Source: DATARH01 sp035648415 (lineage in GTDB: Bacteria; Pseudomonadota; Alphaproteobacteria; ATCC43930; CGMCC-115725). Taken from it: DNA of 64,000 nucleotides. The first letter of the stretch is position 1; every line of letters starts with the position of its first letter. The stretch is from the NCBI GenBank assembly GCA_035648415.1, contig DASRLO010000059.1, positions 1 to 64,000 of the forward strand, given 5' to 3'. A program made the translations under genes and the position numbers. Of this stretch, positions 24,328 through 34,690 are shown piece by piece. Below the pieces are notes generated by a model. It was not told where the DNA came from. It searched no databases and saw only the letters and a program-made list of their open reading frames with translations.

Positions 24328-24645
24328 AGTATTCACCCATATCTGTCTTGCCCGAGCGCAAAAGCGCAACGGGCCACGCGGTACTTCCTGCCAACGCCAA
24401 AAAGTTGCAGGAATTCCCATTCGCTCAATGTAATCGCCCATTAAGCGAAAATCAACGATGGGATTAACACAAATGGCGAACCTTACAATCTCTCGCGAAG
24501 TGTTTATCTGTTCAAGTAGTCACGGAAACCGGCCGTGACGAAAATGCGGCATAGTGATAAAAATAGCGCGTATTGCGCACTTGCCTTGACACGGCTACGC
24601 GAGCGAAGCTCCCGCTCTCCCCAGCCGCTTTGCCTGGAGGCATCC
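24328..24645. promoter_or_regulatory. Divergent intergenic region with a 7-bp inverted repeat
   Basis: A relatively AT-rich 318-base region between the XRE regulator and the dehydratase gene. It contains GTCACGG (24519-24525) and CCGTGAC (24533-24539), a perfect seven-base inverted repeat with a seven-base spacer, suitable for binding a dimeric regulator. I see no convincing sigma-70 promoter by eye and no coding potential. Confidence 0.45.
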
Positions 24646-26382
<1,737 letters not shown>

Positions 26383-26420
26383 ATTTTGCATGCCTGGAGG
26401 ACCAACCCGCCCGTCAAGAC

Positions 26421-27566
26421 CTAATTCAGCGACGCCACCATCCGGGTCGCGACGGTCTTCGGCAGCAGCACCCAATAGCGGCCGTCGGCGTAGAAATCGC
26501 TGCCGCGGGCCTGGGCGGTCTTGCCGCTGCCCCAGTAGAAATCGCCGCGCAGCGGGCCGGTGATGCCGTCGCCGGTGTCCTGGGCGACCACCAGGCGCCG
26601 CACCGCGACCGGCCGGTATTTGTCGTGCGCGTCGAGCCATAGGGGCGCGCCCAGCGGGATGTAGTTGTGGTCGACCGCCAGGCTGCGCTCGGCGGTCAGC
26701 ACCGCGCCCTGGTAGCCGACCGGGCCGTCGCCCTGCAACACCTGGAAGAACACGTAGAGCGGGTCCTTGCGGCGCAGCTCCTTGGCCGCCGCGGGATGGT
26801 CGTGCATCCACCCGCGCACCGCTTTTTCCGAGAATTGCTGCTGGGGGATCACACCCTCGGCGAGCAGCATCCGGTAAACGTCGACAAAGGGCCGGTTGTT
26901 GTTCGCCTGGTAAACGAGGTGGACGATGCTGCCGTCGCGCAGCCGGATGCGGCCCGAGCCCTGCATCTGCAGCACGAACAGGTCGTCCGCGCTTTCGAGC
27001 CAGACGACTTCAAGGCCCTGGCCCGCCAGCGCGCCGTCCTCGATGGCGGCACGTTCCAAATAAGGCTTGCCGTCGGCGAGATCGGAGGGCCGCCGGTAGA
27101 CCGGGGTCTGGTACGGTCCCTCCCGGCTCTTCGAGCCGTTGAGCTCGACTTCCCAGTAGCCGGTAAAGAGCCCGCTATTGCCGTTTTCGCCACCGACCAG
27201 GGCGGGAACGAAATTGCCTTCGAAGAAGCGGCGGGCGGCCGGTTCGTCGCCGGGCGGCAGGCTCGCGGCCTGCTTGCAGAGCGGGCGCCAGTCACGCACC
27301 AGCCCGAAAGTCGGGTTCTTCGCGGCCGGGTCGAGCGGCGCGCCGTCGGCTTGTTGGCCGGTCATGCGATCGCAGGATTTGACGAAGGCGGGGACCGCGT
27401 CGGCCACCCGGTCGCCCTTCCAGCCGGCGAGTTCGCCAAAGCTGCCGGGCGCCAAGCTAACCCGCTTGCTATCGCCGGTCCGGCCCGAATTGTCGGCGAC
27501 GCTCACCGCGCAGCTCGTCAACATGACGGCCGCGAGCAGGACAAAGGCCCGACAAACAATCGACAT
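26421..27566 (-). CDS. mltA: Membrane-bound lytic murein transglycosylase A
   Basis: A 381-residue outer-membrane lipoprotein that cleaves peptidoglycan glycan strands to 1,6-anhydro muropeptides. The signal peptide ends in the lipobox MLTSC (Cys at about residue 19). The MltA domain shows GLFTGYWEVELNGSKSREGPYQTPVY, LQMQGSGRIRLRDGSIVHLVYQ and AERSLAVDHNYIPLGAPLWL; the 3D domain has VVAQDTGDGITGPLRGDFYWGSG with the catalytic Asp (TGDGI..G). An internal ATG with GGGGA about ten bases upstream was chosen; ATGs 24 and 45 bases earlier are alternatives. It converges with the IlvD/Edd gene. Confidence 0.92.
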   Translation of the reverse strand: MSIVCRAFVLLAAVMLTSCAVSVADNSGRTGDSKRVSLAPGSFGELAGWKGDRVADAVPAFVKSCDRMTGQQADGAPLDPAAKNPTFGLVRDWRPLCKQAASLPPGDEPAARRFFEGNFVPALVGGENGNSGLFTGYWEVELNGSKSREGPYQTPVYRRPSDLADGKPYLERAAIEDGALAGQGLEVVWLESADDLFVLQMQGSGRIRLRDGSIVHLVYQANNNRPFVDVYRMLLAEGVIPQQQFSEKAVRGWMHDHPAAAKELRRKDPLYVFFQVLQGDGPVGYQGAVLTAERSLAVDHNYIPLGAPLWLDAHDKYRPVAVRRLVVAQDTGDGITGPLRGDFYWGSGKTAQARGSDFYADGRYWVLLPKTVATRMVASLN

Positions 27567-27732
27567 GCGCAGAGGTTCCCCGAGAAACATCTTGCATGTC
27601 GGTAGCGGCAAATCGACAAGGTTTCTTTAAAGTCAGGCGCTGCCCCTAAAATGTGCGACCCCTCGGCTTGCGCCGCCCCTCGCCGGTGGCGCAGAATCCA
27701 TCCGAATCGAGTCGAGGGAGAGGCCACGCCCT

Positions 27733-28947
27733 ATGTCCGCCACCGACACTGCCGTCGGCCCGCTGCCGCTCGACGGCATCACCGTCATCGATTTCGGCCA
27801 GATCTTTCAGGGGCCGTACGCGACGCTGCTGCTCGCCAAGGGCGGGGCCAACGTCATCAAGATCGAGCCGCCGCACGGCGAGCCGTTGCGCCGCCGCGCC
27901 CAGCCGGGCAAGAGCGCCACCCTGCCCTTCGCGATGCTCAACCAGAACAAGCGCGGGGTGACGCTTAACCTAAAGCATGCGCGCGGCCGCGAATTGCTGT
28001 TCGCAATGGTGAAGCAGGCGGACGTGCTCTTGGAGAACTTCTCGCCGGGGACGATGGACGATCTCGGCGTCGGCTGGAGCGTGCTGAAGGAGCTCAACCC
28101 GCGGCTCATCTACGCCACCGGCACCGGGTTCGGGATCAGCGGCCCCGACCGCGACAATTTGGCGATGGACCTGACGATCCAGACCGCCTCCGGCATCATG
28201 AGCGTCACCGGCGCGCCCGACGGGCCGCCGATGAAGGCGGGACCGACGCTGGTCGATTTCATGGGCGGCATCCACCTCTATGGCGCGATCCTGACCGCCC
28301 TCTTCGAGCGCGCGAAGAGCGGCCAGGGCCGGCTTGTCGAGGTGGCGATGCAGGAGACGGTCTATTCGAGCCTCGCCGCGAGCTTCGAATACTACCACCG
28401 CACCGGCAATCCGCCGCCGCGTACCGGCAACCGCCAGGCCGGCCTCTCGACCGCGCCCTACAACGTCTATCCGACCGCCGACGGGCATGTTGCGATCCAC
28501 ATCGTCACCGAAGGCCACTGGAAGAACCTCACCGTCGCGATGGACCGGGAAGAACTGCAGACCGACCCGCGCTTCGCGACCAACGCCGATCGCATCGCCC
28601 ATATGGACGAGATCGACGCGGTGGTTTCGGCATGGACCGGGACGCTCGGCAAGATGGAGGTCTTCGCCCGCACCAAAGCGCTGCGCATCCCCTGCGCGCC
28701 GGTGCGCACCGCGCCCGAGGTGATGAACGACCCGCACATGCACGAGCGCGGCATGCTGGAGCGCACAAACCATCCCGAATTGGGCGAGATCGTCGTGCCG
28801 ACCAACCCGCTCAGGCTGCACGGGTTGCCGAAGCCGCCGATGCGGCCCAGCCCCAAGGTGGGGCAGCACAACGACGAGGTGTATGGCGGCTGGCTCGGGC
28901 TCTCCCAAGCCGAAATCGCGGCGCTGACGGCGGAGGGGGCGATCTGA
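27733..28947 (+). CDS. CaiB/BaiF family (class III) CoA-transferase
   Basis: A 404-residue family III CoA-transferase, which moves CoA between carboxylic acids via an aspartyl-CoA thioester. The N-terminus LDGITVIDFGQIFQGPYATLLLAKGGANVIKIEPPHGE and then LNQNKRGVTLNLKHARGRELL, LLENFSPGTMDDLGVGW are hallmarks. The catalytic Asp is in LAMDLTIQTASGIMSVTG (Asp150). The C-terminal half has RIPCAPVRTAPEVMNDPHM. It is followed by a serine hydrolase and an amidase on the same strand, a likely acyl-compound degradation unit. Donor and acceptor acids cannot be named. Confidence 0.93.
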   Translation: MSATDTAVGPLPLDGITVIDFGQIFQGPYATLLLAKGGANVIKIEPPHGEPLRRRAQPGKSATLPFAMLNQNKRGVTLNLKHARGRELLFAMVKQADVLLENFSPGTMDDLGVGWSVLKELNPRLIYATGTGFGISGPDRDNLAMDLTIQTASGIMSVTGAPDGPPMKAGPTLVDFMGGIHLYGAILTALFERAKSGQGRLVEVAMQETVYSSLAASFEYYHRTGNPPPRTGNRQAGLSTAPYNVYPTADGHVAIHIVTEGHWKNLTVAMDREELQTDPRFATNADRIAHMDEIDAVVSAWTGTLGKMEVFARTKALRIPCAPVRTAPEVMNDPHMHERGMLERTNHPELGEIVVPTNPLRLHGLPKPPMRPSPKVGQHNDEVYGGWLGLSQAEIAALTAEGAI

Positions 28948-29035
28948 TATTTCTATCAGCCTGGCGCAGGCCGGATCTGTGTCTGAAATGGGTCCCGGCT
29001 TTCGTCGGGAGGGAAAGAAACGAAGGAGATTGTGC

Positions 29036-30259
29036 ATGACCGCATTGGGATTGCCGCGGGCCGAGCGCCCGGAGCAGGTGGGCTTGTCGTCCGAGCGGCT
29101 CGACCGCATCACCGCGACGATCCGCGCCGATGTCGAAACGGGCGCGATCCCGGGCGCGGTTTTGGCGATCGCCCGCGCCGGGCGGATCGGCTACGCCGAG
29201 GCGATCGGCTATCGCGACCGCGACGCCGGGGCCGCGATGCAGCTCGACACGATCTTCCGCATCGCCTCGATGACCAAGCCGCTGACCTCGCTGGCGGCGA
29301 TGATGCTCGGTGAAGAAGGCCGGCTCGACATCGGCGCGCCGGTCGCGCAATACCTTCCCGAGTTCAAGGAGCTGACGGTCGGCGTCGAGCACAGTAAGGC
29401 GACGCGCACGATGACCGTGCAGGACCTCTTGCGCCACACCTCCGGGCTGACCTATGCGGCCTTTGGCGACTCGCCGGTGCAGATGCTGTGGCGCGACGCC
29501 AACCTCCAGTCGGAGGACCAGACCAATGAGGAGCTGGTCGGCAAGCTCGGCCAATTGCCCCTGATGTCCGAGCCCGGGACAACCTGGGAATACTCGATGT
29601 CGACCGACGTCCTGGGCCGCGTCGTCGAGGTGGTGGCGGGAAAGAGCCTCGCCGCTGTTTTCGCCGAGAAGATTTGCGGGCCGCTCGGCATGGTCGACAC
29701 CGCGTTCGCGGCGGCCGGCGACAAGGCGGCGCGCGTCGCCGAGCCGCTGATCGACAAGGCAACCGGCAAGAAGCCGCCGATGCGCAACCTGACCCGCGAG
29801 AACACCTGGCATTCGGGCGGCGGCGGGCTCGCCTCGACCGCGTCGGACTACCTGCGCTTCTGCCAGATGCTGCTGAACGGCGGCGAGCTCGAGGGCGTGC
29901 GCCTCGTCGCGCCGAAGACGGTCGCGCACATGGCCTCCGACCATTTGCCGCCGAATGTGCAATACGGCGACACCGCGCGCGCCCGGTTCGGCGCGCTCGT
30001 GCCGGTGCCGGAGATGGGCTACGGCTTCGGCCTCGGCTTCGCGGTGCGCAAGACGCAGGGCCTGTCGCCGGTGCCCGGCTCGGTCGGCGAATTCTTCTGG
30101 GGCGGTGCGACCGGCACCTATTTCTGGATCGACCCGCAGGAGCAGATGATCGTCGTCCTGATGCTGCAGGCTCCCGACATGCGGCTCGCCTACCGCTATC
30201 TGACGCGGCGCCTCGTCTATGCGGCGGTCACCGAAAGGCTGCATTGGCGCCGGCGGTGA
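29036..30259 (+). CDS. Beta-lactamase-fold serine hydrolase
   Basis: A 407-residue protein of the class C beta-lactamase/esterase family. The SxxK nucleophile motif is SMTK in FRIASMTKPLTSLAAMMLGEEG (about residue 77-80); the second motif has become YSMS (WEYSMSTDVLGRVVEVVAGKS), as in esterases of this family rather than true beta-lactamases. FFWGGATGTYFWIDP supplies the third motif region. There is no signal peptide, which argues for a cytosolic esterase or transesterase instead of antibiotic resistance. GGAG seven bases before the ATG decides the start. Confidence 0.88.
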   Translation: MTALGLPRAERPEQVGLSSERLDRITATIRADVETGAIPGAVLAIARAGRIGYAEAIGYRDRDAGAAMQLDTIFRIASMTKPLTSLAAMMLGEEGRLDIGAPVAQYLPEFKELTVGVEHSKATRTMTVQDLLRHTSGLTYAAFGDSPVQMLWRDANLQSEDQTNEELVGKLGQLPLMSEPGTTWEYSMSTDVLGRVVEVVAGKSLAAVFAEKICGPLGMVDTAFAAAGDKAARVAEPLIDKATGKKPPMRNLTRENTWHSGGGGLASTASDYLRFCQMLLNGGELEGVRLVAPKTVAHMASDHLPPNVQYGDTARARFGALVPVPEMGYGFGLGFAVRKTQGLSPVPGSVGEFFWGGATGTYFWIDPQEQMIVVLMLQAPDMRLAYRYLTRRLVYAAVTERLHWRRR

Positions 30260-30278
30260 GCGCGATCCCGGCGTTACG

Positions 30279-31673
30279 ATGACGGCCGACGACATCGCCT
30301 ATCTCTCGGCGCGGGAGCTGACCGGGCTTTACGGTTCCGGGAAGCTGTCGCCGGTGCAGGCGGCCGAGGCGCTGTTCGCGCGGCTCGACGATCTGCAGCC
30401 GAGGATCAACGCGTTCTGCATCGTCGACCGCGCCGGCGCGGTCGCGGCGGCGCGCGCGTCGGAGGCGCGCTGGCGGGCGGGTCAGCCATTGTCGCCCGTT
30501 GACGGCGTGCCGGCGACGATCAAGGATCTGATGCTGATGCGCGGGTTCCCCACCCGGCGCGGCTCGCATTTGATCGAGAACGTGCCGGACACCGAGGATT
30601 CGCCGGCGGTGGCGCGGCTCAAGGAAACGGGCGCGGTCATTCTCGGCAAGACCACGACCCCCGAATTCGGCTGGATCGCGGTCGGCGACAGCCCGCTGAC
30701 CGGGATCACCCGCAACCCGTGGAATTTGCAGCGCACGCCCGGCGGCAGCAGCGCCGGCGCGGCCGCGGCCTGCGCGGCCGGGATCGGTGTCCTCAACCTC
30801 GGCAGCGACGGCGCCGGCTCGATCCGCATCCCGGCATGCTTTTCGGGCGTGTTCGGGTTGAAGCCGAGCTTTGGATTGGTGCCGGCCTACCCGCCGTCGC
30901 CGATGGGCCTCCTGTCGCATCATGGGCCGATCGCGCGCAGCGTCGCCGACGCTGCGGCGATGCTCACTGTGCTGAGCCGCCCCGACCCGCGCGACCCTTA
31001 CGGGCTGCCGGCGCATGACGGCGATTTCCGTGACGGGATCGAGGACGGGGTGCGCGGCTGGAAGATCGCCTACAGCCCCGACCTCGGCTACGCCCGGGTG
31101 GATCCGGAGATCGCCGCCTCGGTGGCCGCCGCGGCGCGACAATTCGCGGCGCTCGGCGCGCATGTCGAGGAGGTGGGAAAAATCTTCGATGCGCCGCGCG
31201 AGGCGCTGCTGACCCTGTGGGGCGCCGGCGCGGCGCGGATCATCGCCGGCATCCCGGCCGAGAAGCTGCGGCAATGCGAGCCCGGCTTTCTCGCGGTCGC
31301 CAAGGCGGGCGCCGGGATCGGCGCGGTGGACTATCTCGGCGCCGATCTGGCGCGCAACGCGCTCGGCCGCACGATGGGCGCGTTCCACCAAAAATACGAT
31401 TTGCTGCTGACGCCGATGATGCCGGTGCCGGCGCTGCCGGTCGGTGTAGATCTCAATGACCCGGCAAGCGAGGAGCACTGGGTCGATTGGTCGCCGTTCA
31501 GCTACCCGTTCAACATGACGCGCCAGCCGGCGGCCTCGATCCCGTGCGGGTTGACCTCGGGGGGCTTGCCGATCGGGTTGCAGATCGTCGGCGCGCTGCA
31601 CGCCGACGCCAAGGTGCTGCGCGCCGCCCGCGCCTTCGAAGCGACGCAGCCGGTGCGCCGCCCGCCGATCTGA
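30279..31673 (+). CDS. Amidase (amidase signature family)
   Basis: A 464-residue amidase-signature enzyme. The Ser-cisSer-Lys triad is seen: Lys in PATIKDL (about residue 81), the glycine-serine stretch RTPGGSSAGAAAACAAG, and the nucleophile in SDGAGSIRIPACFSGVFGLKPSFGLVP. These enzymes hydrolyse amides to acids and ammonia. It starts 17 bases after the serine-hydrolase stop, and the three genes upstream on the plus strand are probably co-transcribed. The ribosome-binding site is weak, in line with coupling. The substrate is unknown. Confidence 0.92.
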   Translation: MTADDIAYLSARELTGLYGSGKLSPVQAAEALFARLDDLQPRINAFCIVDRAGAVAAARASEARWRAGQPLSPVDGVPATIKDLMLMRGFPTRRGSHLIENVPDTEDSPAVARLKETGAVILGKTTTPEFGWIAVGDSPLTGITRNPWNLQRTPGGSSAGAAAACAAGIGVLNLGSDGAGSIRIPACFSGVFGLKPSFGLVPAYPPSPMGLLSHHGPIARSVADAAAMLTVLSRPDPRDPYGLPAHDGDFRDGIEDGVRGWKIAYSPDLGYARVDPEIAASVAAAARQFAALGAHVEEVGKIFDAPREALLTLWGAGAARIIAGIPAEKLRQCEPGFLAVAKAGAGIGAVDYLGADLARNALGRTMGAFHQKYDLLLTPMMPVPALPVGVDLNDPASEEHWVDWSPFSYPFNMTRQPAASIPCGLTSGGLPIGLQIVGALHADAKVLRAARAFEATQPVRRPPI

Positions 31674-31680
31674 CCAACGG

Positions 31681-31772
31681 TCATGCGAGGAGCCCGCAGA
31701 GCGGGCGCGGCAATCTCGCTGATGGGGAGGTAGGATGGGCGCAAGATTGCTTCGCTGCGCTCACAATGACAG
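31681..31772. repeat. Degenerate palindromic intergenic repeat, family A
   Basis: Begins TCATGCGAGGAGCCCGC and ends GATTGCTTCGCTGCGCTCACAATGACA; the boundaries are degenerate versions of TCATTGCGAG/CTCGCAATGACA. Located between the amidase and the GNAT gene. Confidence 0.6.
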
Positions 31773-31786
31773 CGCTTGGAGATACG

Positions 31787-32212
31787 ATGAGCGAGCCGCA
31801 GATCGTCCTCACCGACGCGCCCGACGCCGCCGATACCGCGATCGTCGCCGACGGACTGCGCGACTACAACACAAAAGAGGCCGGCTATGACGATTACCGG
31901 CCGCTCGCCGTGTTCGTCACCGATCCGGCGACCGGCAAGGTGGTCGGCGGTCTTTACGGCGGCAGCTATCTCGGGCAGCTGCGGATCGACCGCTTCTTCC
32001 TGCCGGAAGACCGCCGCCGCGACCGGCTCGGCAGCCGGGTGCTGGCGCTGGCCGAGGAAGAAGGCCGCCGCCGCGGCTGTTCCCGCATCGCGCTCAACAC
32101 GCTCGAAATCCAGGCGCGCCCGTTCTACGAGAAGCAGGGCTACACGATGGCCGCACAGCTCGACTGCCCGTCGCCCGGCGTCACACGGTATTTGATGACG
32201 AAGAAACTGTGA
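31787..32212 (+). CDS. GNAT family N-acetyltransferase
   Basis: A 141-residue single-domain GNAT protein. The acetyl-CoA-binding region reads FFLPEDRRRDRLGSRVLALAEEEGRRRGC, the Q/RxxGxG/A loop in the form RRRDRLGSRV. It ends with NTLEIQARPFYEKQGYTMAAQLDCPS, the typical strand 6-7 region. GGAG precedes the ATG about six bases away. The acceptor is unknown; it resembles small GNATs that acetylate amines or antibiotics. Confidence 0.87.
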   Translation: MSEPQIVLTDAPDAADTAIVADGLRDYNTKEAGYDDYRPLAVFVTDPATGKVVGGLYGGSYLGQLRIDRFFLPEDRRRDRLGSRVLALAEEEGRRRGCSRIALNTLEIQARPFYEKQGYTMAAQLDCPSPGVTRYLMTKKL

Positions 32213-32242
32213 GGCGACCGATACTCGCGCTGACGTTTCGCG

Positions 32243-32545
32243 CTAAATCTTCGGTCCCCAGCATCCGAAATCGGTAATTCGACCATCAAATTTCTCTATC
32301 GTCATGAAGAATGGTCCCTCCTGATCGTAGTCACGGTTCCGCGAGCCTTCGACACGCCAGGAATCGCCATTGTCGGTGGCGATTAGCGGCTTTTGTCGAG
32401 CCAGCTCGTCGGCACTGTAATGTCGTTCCAACAGCAATGCGCCAATCGCGCAAGCGAGCGCTGCGTCGAAGACCATGCCACCGTTGGCAATTCTGTGAAG
32501 CAGCATAATCGAACCAGGTCCCGATGATGATGGGCCGTCGGACAT
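32243..32545 (-). CDS. NTF2-fold immunity-like protein
   Basis: A 100-residue protein whose second half matches, by eye, the NTF2-fold immunity proteins of polymorphic toxin systems: HYSADELARQKPLIATDNGDSWRVEG, then GPFFMTIEKFDGRITDFGCWG. Such proteins bind and inactivate the toxin made by the adjacent gene, and here the gene immediately upstream on the same strand, 38 bases away, encodes a toxin-like nuclease. The base composition is lower in GC than the surrounding genes, suggesting acquisition by transfer. The toxin match is by context. Confidence 0.65.
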   Translation of the reverse strand: MSDGPSSSGPGSIMLLHRIANGGMVFDAALACAIGALLLERHYSADELARQKPLIATDNGDSWRVEGSRNRDYDQEGPFFMTIEKFDGRITDFGCWGPKI

Positions 32546-32583
32546 GTATTACCTCCAAGCTACCTAATCTCTGCCCAATTTCG

Positions 32584-33408
32584 TCAAAACGGAAACTTCC
32601 TAACTTTGTATTTCTGCCCAGGTCCGGGCGCATAAATGACGTAAACATCCGTAGGCGGAAATACCTGACCAGGCACCAATCCCAGCTTTTCGATGCGTGT
32701 GTCGGTGGAATAAAGGTGGCCACCGACCTTTAGAAGCGGAATATACCACCTCTGATTCGGTGTAAAAGTTGGTGTGTTACCCGTTTTAACTTCGATCGCT
32801 TCAACCGGCAGACCGGGCGCATGGATGAGTATGTCAGGAAAACCGATGATTGCCCCGTCGGTACCTATCATTCGCAATCCAACCGCCTTGCCGCTGTCAT
32901 TGAACGCCTTTATCCAACTGTCGACGACCGCATCATGAAACCCGTCACTAAAGTCAATTTCGGTAGTGGCTGGTCTATCCTCGGGCGCATTCACGGCTGG
33001 CGGATTATTGCCATCAGTCCATCGCCCGCCGCGGGGATCATCGCGTGGAACTCTTGGTTCAGCAGGGTTGAAGCCGGCCTTGCACAGCGCAGAGACCGCT
33101 GCGATCCGCCTAAGATCCCGCGCCTGAAGATCGCTGGCGAGGATGCGCAGACCGTAAATTTGGGCGAGCGCGACTTCTCCGGCGTTTAGCGCGTCGGCGA
33201 TACGCTGTGTCTGCCGGTATAACCAATCGCCGTCGGCCGGTGCTGCCGGCAATACGCATTTCTGAAGCGCGAACGCCGCATCGCGGGCGATCGCACTAAA
33301 TCCGCGCGAGGTGCTGCGGACCAGCACGCATTCCGGGCCAAGCGTGGCGCCGACAGCATCGACGCAAATGCCTCGGCTTGCGGCTCCGCGAGGGTGAAGC
33401 CGCCGCAT
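32584..33408 (-). CDS. Polymorphic toxin-like protein with putative REase domain
   Basis: A 274-residue protein. Residues ~60-100 are helical. Then comes a linker GFNPAEPRVPRDDPRGGRWTDG (112-133) of the kind found between N-terminal modules and toxin domains in alphaproteobacterial secreted proteins. The C-terminal ~125 residues look like a PD-(D/E)XK nuclease: GFPDILI (Asp192), then EVKTG (Glu206-Val-Lys208), followed by NQRWYIPLLKVGG. It has no signal peptide and no recognisable secretion module, so delivery is unknown. An NTF2-fold immunity-like gene follows. The N-terminus may be mis-framed; see the findings. The assignment is inference from motifs and context. Confidence 0.62.
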   Translation of the reverse strand: MRRLHPRGAASRGICVDAVGATLGPECVLVRSTSRGFSAIARDAAFALQKCVLPAAPADGDWLYRQTQRIADALNAGEVALAQIYGLRILASDLQARDLRRIAAVSALCKAGFNPAEPRVPRDDPRGGRWTDGNNPPAVNAPEDRPATTEIDFSDGFHDAVVDSWIKAFNDSGKAVGLRMIGTDGAIIGFPDILIHAPGLPVEAIEVKTGNTPTFTPNQRWYIPLLKVGGHLYSTDTRIEKLGLVPGQVFPPTDVYVIYAPGPGQKYKVRKFPF

Positions 33409-33601
33409 GTTCTCGAGAATCGATCAGCCTTGCGGATCAGGACGCCCAACAAGAACATAGAGGGAACAAAAAGTCAAGCGATTTAACCTTGGCGATCGGG
33501 CGACGCCGGCGGCGCTCGAACTTTTGTCGATTGCGCTTGCACCCTGATTTAGCCGCCGACCATCATCGCCTCGCGCCCAGGCGGGCGGCAAGGAGAAGCG
33601 C
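33409..33601. other. Intergenic region between toxin-like gene and LLM oxidoreductase
   Basis: About 190 bases, AT-richer near 33440-33490 with ATTTAACC and AAAAAGTC. It probably holds the promoter of the divergent toxin-like gene, but no motif stands out. Reading upstream of the toxin ATG gives a short frame (stop-free to 33458) discussed separately. Confidence 0.3.
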
Positions 33602-34624
33602 ATGAAATTCGGCCTGTTCATCAATGCGCAGCAGCCGCGCGGCGACGATCCCGTCCTGCGGTTCCGGCAATGCGTGCAGCAGGTGATCGTCGCGCGCGAC
33701 ACCGGGTTCGATGCGATCGCCTCGGGCCACCATTACGTTTCGCCGCCCTATATCGCGCTGCAGAACCTGCCGTTCCTGGCGCGGCTCGCGGCCGATTCCG
33801 GGACGATGGATCTGGTGCTGGCGGTGACCCTCTTGGCGCTCTTGAACCCGGTGCAGACCGCCGAGGAGATCGCGACGCTCGACGTGATGTCGGAGGGCCG
33901 CGTCGTGTTCGGGGTCGGCATCGGCTATCGCGAGGAGGAGTTCCAGGCGTTCGGGCTGCAGGTCTCCGACCGGGTGCGGCGCATGCTCGAAGGGCTGCGC
34001 CTGATGCAGCGGTTGTGGACCGAGGACAACGTCACCCACCAGGGCCGCTACTTCAATTTGCGCGACGCGACCTCGACGATCCGCCCGGTGCAGCATCCGC
34101 ACCCGCCGATCTGGATCGCCGCCAACGCCGATAAGGCGGTCGAGCGCACCGGGCGGCTCGGCTATCCGTGGTTCATCAACCCGCACGCGGCGATGCCGAC
34201 GACCGAACGGCAATGGGGCCTCTACAAGGACGCGCTGGCCGCCAACGGGCATCGCCTCCCCGCGGCGCGACCGATGATTCTGGAACTCTGCGTCGCGCCG
34301 ACCCACGAGGAGGCGTTCGCTACCGCCGGGCCCTACCTCGAAGGCAAATACGCCGCCTACGCCGCGTGGGGCCAGGACAAGGTGTTGCCGGGGCAAGAGA
34401 GCTTCCGCGTCTCGTTCGACGAGCTGGCGCGGGACCGCTTCATCCTCGGCAGCCCCGACGACGTGATCGAACAGCTCGAGGACCGCATCGCCAGGGTCGA
34501 CGCCAATTACTTCATCTTCCGCGCCGGCTGGCCGGGGATGGAGATGTGGAAGATCCTCAAGGTCGTCGAGCTGATGGGCGAAAAGGTTCTGCCGCACTTT
34601 CACAGGAAATACGGTCGGGGGTGA
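33602..34624 (+). CDS. LLM class flavin-dependent oxidoreductase
   Basis: A 340-residue luciferase-like monooxygenase. The N-terminus MKFGLFINAQQPRGDD and the barrel segments GFDAIASGHHYVSPPYIALQN, MDLVLAVTLLALLNPVQTAEEIATLD, EGRVVFGVGIGYREEEFQAFGL and PPIWIAANADKAVERTGRLG are typical of bacterial LLM enzymes using FMNH2 or F420. AAGGAG precedes the ATG. The substrate and flavin source are unknown; a flavin reductase is encoded ~20 kb away at 12169-12672. It stands alone with no obvious operon partners. Confidence 0.9.
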   Translation: MKFGLFINAQQPRGDDPVLRFRQCVQQVIVARDTGFDAIASGHHYVSPPYIALQNLPFLARLAADSGTMDLVLAVTLLALLNPVQTAEEIATLDVMSEGRVVFGVGIGYREEEFQAFGLQVSDRVRRMLEGLRLMQRLWTEDNVTHQGRYFNLRDATSTIRPVQHPHPPIWIAANADKAVERTGRLGYPWFINPHAAMPTTERQWGLYKDALAANGHRLPAARPMILELCVAPTHEEAFATAGPYLEGKYAAYAAWGQDKVLPGQESFRVSFDELARDRFILGSPDDVIEQLEDRIARVDANYFIFRAGWPGMEMWKILKVVELMGEKVLPHFHRKYGRG

Positions 34625-34661
34625 GGCTGACCCTCGAAATACAGTCTGCTCTGCGCTATAT

Positions 34662-34681
34662 CTGACCAACTGGATAGTCAG
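34662..34681. promoter_or_regulatory. Inverted repeat before the phd-vapC genes
   Basis: CTGAC (34662-34666) and GTCAG (34677-34681) flank ten bases ahead of the antitoxin gene, with a TATATC stretch just upstream that could be a -10 element. It is a candidate autoregulatory site; the arms are short. Confidence 0.3.
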
Positions 34682-34690
34682 GAGCGATCA

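Noticed and set aside
24586..24614. TTGACA before the dehydratase gene as a sigma-70 promoter
   Set aside because: No acceptable -10 hexamer at 16-18 bases; the following sequence is GC-rich.
29036..30259. Antibiotic-resistance beta-lactamase
   Set aside because: No signal peptide and the second active-site motif is altered in the manner of esterases.
28811..30295. Antisense frame over the serine hydrolase
   Set aside because: No domain, composition typical of shadow frames.
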